Shown: positions 22,273-33,270 of the stretch, piece after piece
How positions within the stretch are numbered: the stretch's first letter is position 1
Layout of the letters: the number at the start of each line of letters is the position of its first letter
DNA from: Zygnema cylindricum
Lineage: Eukaryota; Streptophyta; Zygnematophyceae; Zygnematales; Zygnemataceae
DNA length: 64,000 bases
Assembly (NCBI GenBank): GCA_037447655.1
Contig: JBBHKE010003477.1
Span: 135,991-199,990, forward strand
Reading direction: 5' to 3'
Program-made: the position numbers and the translations under genes
The notes under the pieces: generated by a model
The model's input: only the letters and a program-made list of their open reading frames with translations
Database searches by the model: none
What the model was told of the DNA's origin: nothing

Positions 22273-24250
22273 TCAAAGTGCCACTGGATACGGATATGTT
22301 TTGTCCGCTTGTGAAAGACCGGATTTTTTCACAAGCGCCATCGAGCTCATGCTGTCAGTGAAAATCTGCAAGCAGCTAATTAAAACACCCAACTCATCGA
22401 ACATCTCTTTGATCCACATAGACACCTTCGCAGTATGACACGCAGACATGTACTCAGACTCCGTGGAACTTAGCGCAACCGTAGGTTGGAGCCGCGAACT
22501 CCAAGATACTGCCGCGCCACCCAAAATGAAAGCGTACCCTGACTTGGATTTTCCACTTTCGAAATCTCCTCCCCAATTTGCGTTGCAATAACCAATACAC
22601 TGCAAAGAGTCCTTTTTGGATGTATACACCAAACCGAAGTCAATCGTACCAACCAAATAGCGCAGTATTTGTTTCACTGCCTCGTAATGATTCTTTTTTG
22701 GAGCGTTGCAATAACGACTAAAAATTGACACTGCCGCCGCAATATCCAGACGCGTGCCTACACTCAAATACATCAAACTACCAATTGCTTCACGGTATGG
22801 TACTGAAATATTTTCTTCCTTTTCGTACTTTCTGTACTGTACTTTTGGATCTAAGGCCGTCGAGACAGGTTTTGCGCCAATCATAAGAAATCTAGTCAAG
22901 ACCTCTCTACAGTACTGAGCTTCACTTAATTTAATTACATTATCGTTGGACCTTATGACTTATATACCCAAGATGTACCTTACTTCTCCAAGATCTATAA
23001 CTTGAAAATATATACTAAGGTATTTTTTTAACTTATTGATAACAGACAACATGTTCCAAATCATTAAGAAGTCATCGACATACACAGAAAAAAATAATTT
23101 GGTCCTTTCCCTCTCCTTTCACGTAAACTCCGGAATCCGAAATTGTACGAAAAAAAACCATAATTAGTAAGTACCTTATGAAGACGTAGGTACCATGTCC
23201 TCGGCGCTTGTTTTAACCCGTAAAAGGATTTTTGCAGCCGCCATACTTTTCCTCCCTTTGAAGGCACACCCTCGGGCACCTTCTTACAAACCTCCTCTTC
23301 TAACTCTCCATTTAAAAAGGTCGTTTCTACATACATTTGATGTATATGCTTATTCCCCGCGGCCGCAATAGCAATTATCATTCTCAGAGAGTCAAACTTA
23401 ACAACCGGTGCATAAGTTTACGAATAATCAACCCCCTCTACTTGTTGAAAGCCTTTACATACCAATCTAGCCTTATATTTAATTATTTCCCTCGTAGCAC
23501 CAGTTTTTGTTTTAAATATCCATTTAGCATCAATCGCCTTCTTCCCCTCCGGTAAACTCACCTCCTCAAAAGTTTTATTATGGACAATGGATTTTAATTC
23601 TCTCTCCCACGCTGGTATCCACTTATCCTCCCAATCCATAGAACTTCGCGCCTCGGCGTAAGATTGGGGATCGCCGGGCATATTCTCGGTCAATGATTGG
23701 TCAATGATTGCTACAAAATAAATGCCTCCTCCGAGGCAGCCGAAATAAAATAATTGGTATTTTCGACATTTCCACCTTTGCGATCAAATGACAACCGATC
23801 CGGCTTCTTCCCCCTTGTCTCACGTTGACACCTTCTTAATGGAATTTCATTTTCTCTTTCATTTGCAGATTTTTTAATTTCGGGTTCCTCCTCGTGGAAA
23901 GAGACACTTGGATATTTAGAGCTTTTAGATCGACGAATGTCCGAAGACATCCGAGATTTGTCACTTCGGATCTTGTCAAAATTAATTAATTCCGGATGAG
24001 TTTCGAAATTTACTTTCCCCCTGTTAATATTGACGACCGGATCCGCCTCATTTTCGGAATCCGAATCATCGAGATGAGGAAAAGAAAGAGATTCATTCAC
24101 TTCAAGAAAATCATGATTAGTAGATAATTTTTTGGAACGAGAAATAGCAACTTTAAGATCCTCATGGAAATTCACATTACGACTCTCTTTAATTACATGA
24201 CGAATCGGATCATAAACCCAGTATAAACTCCCTTTGGAGCTATACCCCAC
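22273..24250 (-). pseudogene. Copia-2 pol C-half (linker, RT, RNase H)
   Basis: 23711-24250: end of integrase and acidic linker (MGYSSKGSLYWVYDPI). 23418-23693: RT start (AKWIFKTKTGA, KARLVCKGFQQVEGVDYS). 23064-23381: MYVETTFLNGELEEEV and SFYGLKQAPRTWY, with the YVDD motif in a shifted frame near 23.08 kb. 22273-22899: RNase H (IGSLMYLSVGTRLDIAAA, ALSSTESEYMSACHTAK). Stops or shifts separate each block. Confidence 0.88.
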
Positions 24251-25284
24251 AAAAATTCCCTACCAACTACGAGAAGAAAATTTACCTCGTCGTTTTACCG
24301 ATTCGATGTACACCGTCGCACAACACCCCCAAATTCGCAAATGATGTAATACGGATTTTCCACCATACTAAAGTTCATGAGAAGTCTTATTGCCCGAAAT
24401 AGAGGTAAGTGGACGATTGCAAATAAAATTGGCAGTTAGGATTGCATCTCCCCATGAATACATGAACTCTTATTGCCCGAAATAGAGGTAAGTCGACGAT
24501 TGCAAATAAAATTGGCAGTTAGGATTGCATCTCCCCATAAATACTCCTTTCTCCCTGATCCATGAATCATCGAGCGCACCATTTCTTCAAGTGTTCGATT
24601 TTTGCGCTCGGCGATTCCGTTCGATTCCGGTGAGTATGATGTCGTAAATTCTTGTCGAATCCCCCATTTCTTGCAATACGGATCAAATGCTTTAAACTCC
24701 CCGTCGTTATCGGATCAGACCGCCTTTAATTTCCGTTCACATTGCCGTTAGGCCATAACATGCCACTCCTCGAATTTTGCGGATGCATCAGATTTATTTT
24801 TAAGGAGATATACCCATTTAAATATTGAATAATCATCGACGATAACCATTATATAATTATTCCCTCCTAAACTCTCAGGTTTAACGTTACCACAAAGATC
24901 TATGTGTACTTTTTCCAGTGGATGCGTTGACCGAAAATTCGCGTCTTTATTAGGATGGGGTTTGCGGATCTGACGCCTTTGACTACATCCGTCACAACCG
25001 TTGACTTTTTCTCCTGACTTCAGTTCTAAGCCGCGCGTGCATCCGGCTTTGATCATACGTTTCAAATTTTGTTCTGACGTATAGCACATTCGATGGTGCC
25101 AAAGTGTTAGACCCCCCTTGATTTCGGCGATCTGTCCAATGATGCCGTTATCATGACGTTTTGCCTTTGGAAGCTTCCATAAAAGACGACTATGAAATGT
25201 GTCAGACACTTCTCCCTCTCCGATCGTAATTCCATCAGATCGTACAATTTTGATCGTGGAATCTCCCAATGCATGTACGCTCAC
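24250..25284 (-). pseudogene. Copia-2 integrase
   Basis: The zinc domain reads LTLWHHRMCYTS ... GCDGCSQRR. The core reads VHIDLCGN, IVDDYS, SDNDGEF and SNGIAERKNRTLEE, so all three acidic catalytic residues remain, unlike copia-1. Stops occur at about 24.75 and 24.71 kb (MA-stop, AV-stop). An 83-bp tandem duplication at 24385-24550 shifts the frame. Confidence 0.85.
24385..24550. repeat. 83-bp tandem duplication in copia-2 integrase
   Basis: Two copies start at 24385 and 24468 (TCTTATTGCCCGAAATAGAG...). They differ at a few positions. As 83 is not a multiple of three, it breaks the integrase frame. Confidence 0.9.
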
Positions 25285-26081
25285 GCTTGATTTTGGATTT
25301 GGGGTATGCTAAAAAGATTCGCAAAGCAACCCAGAATATAGAGTACATTCAAAAGCTTTATTTCAGAGATTGGCTCAGATCCATTTGGATCTAGCGAAAT
25401 CAAATCAAGTCGTACGGTACCAGCTGTACCAACAGACATCATTTGACCACTGGCGACCGTACTATTTTTAGGTACGGTCAAAGCGCGCATTTCGTCGAAA
25501 AGCGTGCCGTCCGTACATACGTGATGCGAAGCGCCGGAGTCAATGATCCACTCCTTGTCGTTTTGCACTTCAAAGTTTGGAGGTTCGTTCGTTACACTTA
25601 GCTTGGAGGAGGTAATTAGACCTTCCTCCCTCTCATCATTTTCCCCGACGAAGTGGCCATGGCCGCCGAATCGGCCGCCACGTCCACCGCGCCCCCCTCT
25701 ACCAAATCGTCCACCGCCACGTCCACCGCGCCCCCCTCTACCAAATTGTCCACCGCCACGTCCATTAAATCTGTCGTTGGAGCCGCCGCGACCGCCGCCG
25801 CCGCCGTCAGATCTCGTGTAACATTGGGGACTAATATGTCCCCATTTCCCGCAATAGTGGCATTGTTTCTCGTTATCCGGGCATGATGAGGACATATGAC
25901 CGGCCTTGTTGTAGCGAAAATATGTCACTGCAGACTGGTCTTGGAAAGGAGGTTGACCGGGAAAGTTCCCCCTCCTTTCGGTGCTTCTCCCCCTTCCCCT
26001 AGATCCGCCTCCTCTTCCCCTTCCTCCTCTTCCCCCACGGAGAAAATTTAGATCCGCGGGTGCTTCGGAGGATGCGTTCAA
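25281..26081 (-). pseudogene. Copia-2 gag C-end (RGG-rich, zinc knuckle) and protease
   Basis: The order is an RGG-rich stretch, a decayed knuckle-like GHMSSSC, a good CCHC knuckle (CHYCGKWGHISPQC), a second long RGG/GRGG block encoded by tandem DNA repeats near 25.68-25.78 kb, and the protease with WIIDSGASHHVCTD. RGG boxes bind RNA, so the tail would add to nucleocapsid function. It ends at a TGA, and the reading moves to another frame. Confidence 0.88.
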
Positions 26082-26126
26082 AGATCCACTTCAAGCCGAA
26101 GCTTTAGGAGGACCTCCGATATTTCT

Positions 26127-27125
26127 CTAGGTGGTTTTAAGATAATTCACGATAAATTCATAAGTGGGATTCGTTTGCGCCCAAAGTATTTCTTTAAGGT
26201 AAGTAAGATTGTTGGGTAACGCATTGATGAGACCGATCACTTTATCCTCCTCGATAATAATCCGGCCGTTATTCGAGAGTTGCTCCACAATAATATTATA
26301 TCGCTTGATTGCATCATCAATCGATTTGTTAGACTTTATCTTAAATTGGATAAAGTTCGTATAAGCATATTGCCCTTTGTTTTGGAGTCCCTTCTCATAT
26401 TGGCCTTCGAGCGCCTTCCAACCCTCATGCGCCGTGTCTCGGGTAAGAAAGTGATCATGCATCGATGAGGTGCAAGATTGCATAAGACCGGTGATGGCCG
26501 CAAGATTTTTCTTCTTCCAAAGGCGGCGAGCCCTCGGATCGTCGATCGACCTCTTTTCTTCTCCATTCACGATTTTCCAAAGGTGTCGGAGAATGAGTTG
26601 TGCCTTGATATATTTCTTCCATATTTGATAGTTAAATCCGTTAAAAACGACGATCTTCCCCGGCATGGAAGGGATCGGTAACTCGTCATCGGATTCATAT
26701 TCAAGATTCGAGTCGTTCTCGATCACAAACTTTCCCTTTCGGAGAGCCTCTCTCAAAATATCGTCATTCTCGACCCTTCCATCCGAAGCCACCTCAAAAG
26801 TGTTCAGGATCGGATCCTCCTCCTCTACTTTAAACTTCCCTTTTCGATTGGCATCCGTGATCCGTTGATCTACAAGAGTGAGAAAGCCATCAAACAACTC
26901 ATTGAGACGATCTTGGGTTAACACCACCCCTTCTTGTTTCTCTTTCTCCTCTTTTGGAACTTGGTTGGAGGGAGAACCCTTTTCAAAAGTCTCTCATCCA
27001 AAGCCGAAATATTTCACACTCTGATCTGGAGATGAATCGGCCAGATCCAGTAGATCCGGTAGATCCGGATTAGGAGCCGCAATAGGAGAAGGTGTGGATG
27101 AGGACTTCTTCTTCTTTCCCCCCAT
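26127..27125 (-). pseudogene. Copia-2 gag, N-terminal and capsid part
   Basis: The start is the Met at 27125 (MGGKKKKSSS), about 50 bp from the primer site. An in-frame TGA near 26.99 kb lies before the 266-codon open stretch. That stretch holds IVVFNGFNYQIWKKYIKAQL, KKKNLAAITGLMQSC, HDHFLTRDTAHEGW and IDDAIKRYNIIVEQL, the copia gag (UBN2-type) pattern. The stretch ends at TAG just before the Gly/Arg-rich part. Confidence 0.85.
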
Positions 27126-27170
27126 GGCGGCAAGACTTGCTACCTTGAGATATCTTAAAGGAGCAAACTA

Positions 27171-27182
27171 GCTTCAATACCA
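27171..27182 (-). other. Copia-2 primer-binding site
   Basis: The minus strand reads TGGTATTGAAGC, similar to TGGTATCAGAGC of initiator tRNA-Met (three differences), two bases from the LTR. Confidence 0.75.
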
Positions 27183-27184
27183 TT

Positions 27185-27562
27185 TGTAAGGATCGATTCA
27201 CGCGAGGATAGAAGAAAGACAAAATATAATGCGGAAGCAAGAGATAGCAAGAAGAAAGACACTCCAGCAAAAGACAAGTATATTACACCGGAAGTTTTCC
27301 CCTTACAAAAGATGATATTTCCCCCAAATGACTAAGTCCTAAATACTCCAAACTCCTACCAAAGGTACTACTCTATCGCACGTCGTACAAAAGTACGCGC
27401 GCGAACCAATCAACACAAAGTACCAACCAAACGAAATATTGTGCGCTGTACTATACTACCGCACGAATCTAAAGTACTACGCACGAAACAACACACGCAA
27501 CTACATAAGTTATAATACGACGCTCAACATAACTGAGACGTCGTTTCACAAAGAACCCAACA
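27185..27562 (-). repeat. Copia-2 5' LTR
   Basis: About 378 bp, TGTTGGG...CTTACA on the minus strand. It is closely related to 21690-22104 but lacks a short internal segment. Confidence 0.92.
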
Positions 27563-27641
27563 GTTCAGGTGTGTCAGAATGCTCCGGAGTGGAAAAAAAT
27601 ATAAGTGCAGGTGCGAAACCACTTTTTTTTTTTGCCACTTA

Positions 27642-28380
27642 GGGTAACATTCCATTAGACAAAAAGTGGGGTTCGTTACTGGACGCCGTACGTATTCGTA
27701 CAGCACCGTACATATCCGTACCATCAATTTTTTTTTGGTCAAACAAAACATCGTTACTGGAAAGCTGTCGTGAAGCTCCAATGATGTAGGCATGACTCCT
27801 GACCGTTGGATGTTTCACTATTTTAGATCCACGAAGCAATCGGGCACATCATGTAGTGGGCCCCAACTCTCCTCGCGAGGAGAGTTGGGGCCCACGAGAT
27901 GATTGCCATTGGTAAACGTCAAAAATCAAATACATATCTACTTTGAACAAGCGATCACAAGCATGCACGTCGTACATGCCATGTGCCGCCTGCCACGCTG
28001 AATGCATGTCAGGTTGAAAATATCCTCGCACGCTCCGTCTGACATCCACCGATATTCAAGGTTTTGCCGCGACCTTCAAAGTTTGCCTCGTCCTTTTGCC
28101 ATTCCGTTTCGAAATTTCGATTTCTATTTTCAAAATCAAAATCTGGCCGAAAACTTTGTGTACAAATCATCAAATACCTCTGGTCGTACAGATATTTCGT
28201 ACATATATCCCGTTTGTAGATTTTCTTAAGATTTTTAGAATCTAGACTGTAACCTATGTGGCGCCAATCATAATTGAGGAATGTTTGTTACTGGCCCGAC
28301 ACAATGGAGCGGATTTCTAGTAAACGTTGTCAGTAGACTTGTCCGTACATTTACTGGGACCGCATAATGGAATGTTACCC
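27642..28380. mobile_element. Non-autonomous PIF/Harbinger-type element, 739 bp, TSD TTA
   Basis: The ends are GGGTAACATTCCATTA and TAATGGAATGTTACCC, 16-bp inverted repeats, flanked by TTA at 27639-27641 and 28381-28383. A 3-bp TWA duplication is typical of PIF/Harbinger. There is no transposase inside. A 40-bp perfect palindrome lies at 27856-27895. Confidence 0.88.
27856..27895. repeat. 40-bp perfect palindrome
   Basis: GTGGGCCCCAACTCTCC TCG|CGA and its exact complement, centred at 27875/27876 with no spacer. It can form a 20-bp stem without a loop spacer. Confidence 0.95.
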
Positions 28381-28679
28381 TTAGGTAAAATCTGTTTTAA
28401 TCTCCTTCTTAAGTCTTAGTGAGGGTCAAATTCTGAGTGAGTAAGAAAAAGAGTTTTGTAAAAGTAAAGGCTACGGCTAAATAAAATTTACAGTTGGCCG
28501 AATTTTGTGGGCTTTGATTATTTTATATTTTTGGTTTTTTAAAAGCTTGTGATATGCATATGTTTTTTTTTTTTCGGTTTGTTTTGTGTGACGATCATGT
28601 TTTATCAATTTGGGGTCACAACAAGGTTTGAATTTTTGTTAGACGTATCGTTTGTTGATTATTGCAAGCATCACAACCT

Positions 28680-29873
28680 AAATGGCAACAAAAAAAAAAG
28701 GTTTTTCACCTGCACTTACATTTGCTCCCACTCTGGAGCAATCTGACACGCTTGAACAGAGTGAGAAACGTTTTAGTGCAAAATAATTTGATGCTGAAAA
28801 AGAGAGAAAAAAAAACCTACGAACTTTGTTTGATGATCTTCTTCGCACTTTCCATCAGCGACTCTCGGTTGCTCACCAAAGGGCCAATTTAAAGGTGCTT
28901 GATAACCCGGATCCAGACCCGGATGATAACGACAGTAGTGATTGAGAAAACGAGGCCGAAAAAATAAAAATATAAAAATTGCGTAAAGAGAAGTCGAAAA
29001 GTGATTGCGAGGAAGACATGGATGTCGGCAGTGCAAAAGGTAATTTTCGCATGACCGGCAAAACCGTGTTGTTCAATAGCTCTAATTACCCATTATGAAA
29101 AACATAAATTAAGATGGAGCTCATTTTAAAAAAATTATGGAAAATAGCTAACGGAGATGAGACAAAACCGAAAGATCTTTAATGAAAGCAATTCTGTGGA
29201 AGAGAAAAGACATCTTTGCGAAGCCAAAACTCTTATATATCTTTTGGCCGATTATTATCTTGTCATTTATGAGCGTCCGCTGGGTATATTTTTTTGTTTT
29301 TTTTAGTATTTATTTTGCATGGAATTTTATCAAAAGATCCAACAATTGGTTTCAGAGCTATTTATATGGAGAAAGAGAGAGCTCATAGGGAAGAAAAATA
29401 AAGGTATCTTTTCCCCTATGACGGCTTTTGAGAGAGAGATAGAGAGAGCTATTTATATGGAGAAAGAGAGAGCTCATAGGGAAGAAGAATAAAGGTATCT
29501 TTTCCCCTATGACGGCTTTTGAGAGAGAGATAAAGTTCAGTTTTTCCAGTGCTCAATTTGAGGAGAATAAGAATATGGAGGAGAAATTTGAAAAATGTTT
29601 GACACCTTAATGCGTTACGTAGATTCCCGTTTCCAATCCAATTTGGGTGAGAGAAGAGAAGAGAATCTTTATCCATGTGCCGATCCTTTTGGTGGAGGAG
29701 CGGAAAAGAAAGAGAAGAAAAATATGATTAGGAAAGGAAAAAAAAAGGTAGCAGAAGATTCGAATTTTGATGAAGAATTAGAAAATGAAGAAAGTTATAA
29801 CATGTCGAGGAAATCAGTTGTCTTTAATGGCACTAATTATGTCGTGTGGAATAAAAAGATTTTAGGGATTTGA
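28680..29873 (+). pseudogene. Copia gag remnant, inverted relative to copia-C
   Basis: The plus strand starts ATGGCAACAAAAAAA (MATKKKGFSPALTFAPT) and continues through EQSEKRFSAK, TLFDDLLRTF and GKTVLFNSSNY. A second gag start follows at 29.79 kb, SVVFNGTNYVVWNKKI. It parallels the copia-C gag on the other strand, including the double gag-start arrangement. A 91-bp tandem duplication at about 29355-29535 is special to this copy. Many stops. Confidence 0.75.
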
Positions 29874-29879
29874 TCTTGG

Positions 29880-30192
29880 TACATACCAGACGGCAGACAA
29901 CCAGTAGCCGATAGCCTTAGCCGTTAAGTCTTTGTTGAAAAGAGGTAATTAATAGTTCACTTCCCTATTTTAGTTTTGTTTTAAAGAAAGAGAGTGAGGA
30001 TCAAAGGCGCGCCATGGCTGCCGCCATATTTAGAAAGTGGCAGTTTTTGCAGTTAAGGGTATTTTGGCTAAAATGATGCATATGTCTAGAGGAGTTCGCT
30101 TCATTTGTTTCTCTAACTGTCAACCCACCTCGAGGAGGTGGGGAGGTGGGTTGGCAGATAAAGAAAAAAACATTCGTGACACGGTGGACGAT
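29880..30192. other. Spacer with a hairpin before Harbinger element A
   Basis: No gene. A hairpin, CAACCCACCTC ... GAGGTGGGTTG, is at about 30120-30155. Confidence 0.5.
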
Positions 30193-30195
30193 TAA

Positions 30196-30974
30196 GGGTG
30201 TGTCCCCATGTGCATAAGTAAGGATTTTTTTCTGTCGTTTTCCTGTAAAACTTAGCGCCGTACTGCCTAAGTTCCAACCGTACGAAGGAAGCGCAAATTT
30301 GTTTAGTACAATTTGCGTCACCCTCGAACTTAGGATGTACGAAAATTTGGCGTCTTGTGTTTTTCGACCCACTTCGACGACAAAAAGCGTCATCTTCAAC
30401 CTTATCTTTAAAACACACGCGCGATGTGTTTTAAAACTAGGGGTTTTATATAAACAAATAGGAACACATATTCGCACGTGCCGTAATTTTCGAAGTTTTT
30501 TACACGATTTTCAAAGACAAAGGAAAGTACAGAAGTCGCTATGTTTTGTCCGTTTGCATTTAATACGACAAAGAAAATTACACAATTTGTTTGGTTTTGT
30601 CCGTTTTCGTCAAGTACGGATTTTTTTTTTCAGGGGTCTCGAAATTCCGATGTCATTTCACGTCGAGCGGACAAGAGACGCAAAGGCAAAGCGCAACTTT
30701 TTCAACCGTGAAACGGTACAGGCTGGAAGGCGGTACGTCTACAATGTCAGGGTAAGACATGCGACGTCACACAAGCAGTTCCAAAAAATAACGTCCGACA
30801 ACACAGATTGTAGACGTTGACAACCGTCACAGGTATTGTCGACGTATACAATCGTCACAAATGTAAGTTCAGATTACGTTCTTACACATAGGGACACTTG
30901 AAAAGCTGGTCCGCCGGATCCGCGCTAAAATACAAAGTAAGTTCGCTAAGTTACAAGTACATGGGGACATACCC
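30196..30974 (+). mobile_element. Harbinger-type element A, 779 bp, TSD TAA
   Basis: The ends are GGGTGTGTCCCCATGT and ACATGGGGACATACCC, flanked by TAA at 30193-30195 and 30975-30977. It is closely related along its length to element D. It contains a polypyrimidine run followed by CAGGGGTCT near 30.63 kb, like a splice acceptor. No intact transposase. Confidence 0.85.
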
Positions 30975-30977
30975 TAA

Positions 30978-31916
30978 GGGTACGTCCCCATGTAATCGGT
31001 ACTTTGGCAAAGTATTTTGGACTGTAGTATAGATTCTCCGTACTACTTTGAAGAGCGTCCTATGTGCAAATATGAAATCGGAACTTTGAAATGTGACAGT
31101 TGTAGACGTAAGGTACTACTGATGACGAGTGAAGACGACTGAAGACGACTTCGAAACTTCCGACGATTAGTGACGCCAACAAAAACACGACAGTTGTAGA
31201 CGTCTAGATTCTTGTGAAATCGTAGATGTTTAGGGTTTGGTGATATTGTGACGTCACGCTCACTTGTGACAACGTCGACGTCACTGATTCATTAACTTTC
31301 CGCCATGGGTTCCCGATTTCGCTTTTTCTACTTTTCTCACTTGATTTGCCATTAAATAAAAAAGTAAAAAAAATCAAAAAATATATTTTATACCAATATT
31401 GTCGTGTCTCATTCTAAAAAGTGTGAGATACAAGCGATAGTGTGAGAGGGAGAGAGGAGAGGCGCGACGACGAAAAATTATGCAAAGGACCCATGAATTC
31501 AAGTGGAAGTTCGAGACCCCTGCAGATTGTTTTACGTACATAGCGCGTGACGGGCACGGAGAAAAATAGCGAGGACTCTCCTTCGTCCAAAATTTTTACA
31601 AATCGTGTGGCGCGTACGTGGTTCGTTTTTCATTCGCTGTTTAGGCGGTACTTCACTAAAATCACCTCCTCGATGTGATTTTGGATGAAGTTTTTTTGTT
31701 GGGCTGGATTCTCTTGCCCGGGGGTCGAAAAGGGGAAAACGCCAAAATGCATTCATATGACGACAAACACGCCGTACATCAAAGGTATGAATTGACGAAT
31801 ACTTTAATTTGGTAAACATAAATTTCTCGTACGGTTAAAGTTTTTTTCCAAGTTCCCTAAATTTTAGGGCAAAAAGACAGAGAAAAGTATGTACTTTAAT
31901 ACATGGGGACGTACCC
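30978..31916 (-). mobile_element. Harbinger-type element B, 939 bp, TSD TAA shared with A
   Basis: The ends are GGGTACGTCCCCATGT and ACATGGGGACGTACCC. The left TAA is the right TAA of element A; the right TAA is 31917-31919. It is an inverted relative of element C: its minus strand shares the FWRF--FDPRARESS reading and the CAGGGGTCT motif. Confidence 0.85.
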
Positions 31917-32100
31917 TAAGTTACGTGTCATGATGGAAAACCAACGAAAAATCTTAAGATTTGCACATGACACGCGGCTTCCAAAATACAACCGAAAATA
32001 AAAATGAAATTTCGTAACATTCCCTCGTCACGCTATTTTCAGTAACTTTTGTTCGTCACACTATTTCTCTCAAAGGATTTTCGTTATGTTCGAAAACTGA

Positions 32101-33270
32101 GGGTACGTCCCCATGTGTTAAAATATCGACTTTATTCCGTCGTTTTCACCCAAAACGCAGTTCCGTACGAGCAAAAATTTAGCCGTACTAAAAAATCAAG
32201 TCTTGAAAAGTACAGCAAACGTCAAGTCGATACTTTGAATGTACTTCATGTTTGTCGTCATCTTAACAAATTTTGGCGTTTTCTTTTCTTCGACCCCCGG
32301 GCAAGAGAATCCAGCCAGTCAAAAAACTTTATCAAAAATCACCTCGCGAGGTGATTTCAGAGAAAGTACCGCGCAAATGGCGAATGAAAATCGGTCCACG
32401 CACGCGCTACACGAGTGGGAAAATTTTAGGTCGATAAAAAAAAAAAATGTCGTTATGCGACCTGTACGATTTTTTTTTTCAGGGGTCTTTCGCTTTCAAC
32501 GTCATTTCATCAAGGTGAAATCCGCGAGAGAGTAGCTTCTCTCCTTCTACCGTACGCTCTCCACCTACCGAACACTCTCTCCCACTTCCACCATCACGCT
32601 CCCTCACACTCCATGTCTCACACAATGCAAAGCTCTTGAAATTGTTGTTTTTTTTTTTTGTAAAAAATTGCGATGAAGCACTCGTAAATACGTCTCAGCA
32701 AAAAGGTTTCCTGGCAGTTTTTCTGCAACAGATTACCTTTTCTCCGCAACAGATTAAATTTTTGAAGCCGGTGTGGAAAAAGAAGAAATTGCGAAGTATA
32801 GAATTTTTTGGTTTTGTAAAAATAGGCAGGCGGAGAGGAGTCAGCTGGACAGTGGTAGCAGGGTAGGAGTGTGACAACGGTAGCAGGGTAGGAGTGTGAC
32901 AGCGTTAACACTCATGGTCTGATGTGGTCTGATGTCTACAATGTCACGGTCAACATTACAATGTCACGTCATGTCGCGGGAGTTGTGACACCATTTGTCA
33001 TTGTAGACGTGTACATCCGTCGTCAGTTTTTGAGACGTCAGCAATTGCCGTGTGTATTGTAGACGTTTACAACCTTCGTAGTTATCGCGTAGGTCATCAT
33101 TCATAGTAGGTTTCGTAGTCGTTTCCAACCGTCGCAAGTTGTATCCACATCTACACCCGTCACATTCCAAAGTCATTTTCGCACATAGGGACGCTTTTCA
33201 AAGTAGTACGGAACACTTCACTACAGTCCAAAATACTTTTTCAAAGTATCGCCTACATGGGGACGTACCC
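32101..33270 (+). mobile_element. Harbinger-type element C, 1170 bp
   Basis: The ends are GGGTACGTCCCCATGT and ACATGGGGACGTACCC. The flanks are TGA (32098-32100) and TAA (33271-33273), one base apart from a TSD. A 22-bp perfect palindrome with core CCTCGCGAGG is at 32336-32357. It carries the CAGGGGTCT acceptor-like motif near 32.48 kb and polypyrimidine runs. It is related to B in inverse orientation. Confidence 0.8.
32336..32357. repeat. 22-bp perfect palindrome in element C
   Basis: AAATCACCTCG|CGAGGTGATTT. The corresponding place in element B is a decayed hairpin (ATCACATCGAGGAGGTGAT). Confidence 0.9.

Larger units (their letters stand above)
21690..27562 (-). mobile_element. Copia-2: complete Ty1/copia element with target-site duplication
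   Basis: The element is 5873 bp, flanked by the 5-bp duplication GTTCA (21685-21689 and 27563-27567). LTRs are at 21690-22104 and 27185-27562, and both end TG...CA. On the minus strand the primer site is TGGTATTGAAGC, two bases after the 5' LTR, and a polypurine tract (AAAGAGAGGGGGA) precedes the 3' LTR. Gag to RNase H are in copia order with several stops and frameshifts. The left LTR is about 37 bp longer. Confidence 0.95.
19456..27625 (-). mobile_element. Copia-C: decayed copia element hosting copia-2 and cut by the gypsy element
   Basis: On the minus strand, copia gag N-terminal sequence starts near 27.62 kb, is interrupted by copia-2 between 27563 and 21689, resumes with gag pieces from 21689 to about 20.4 kb, then protease and integrase from about 20.36 kb to 19.456 kb. 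There the gypsy LTR begins. The TSD GTTCA of copia-2 splits a sequence that is continuous in the related copy at 28.7 kb. That these pieces are one element is inference from order, strand and relatedness to copia-1. Confidence 0.65.

Noticed and set aside
25543-25821. Plus-strand Pro/Arg-rich open frame
   Set aside because: It is the antisense shadow of the RGG-rich copia-2 gag on the minus strand.
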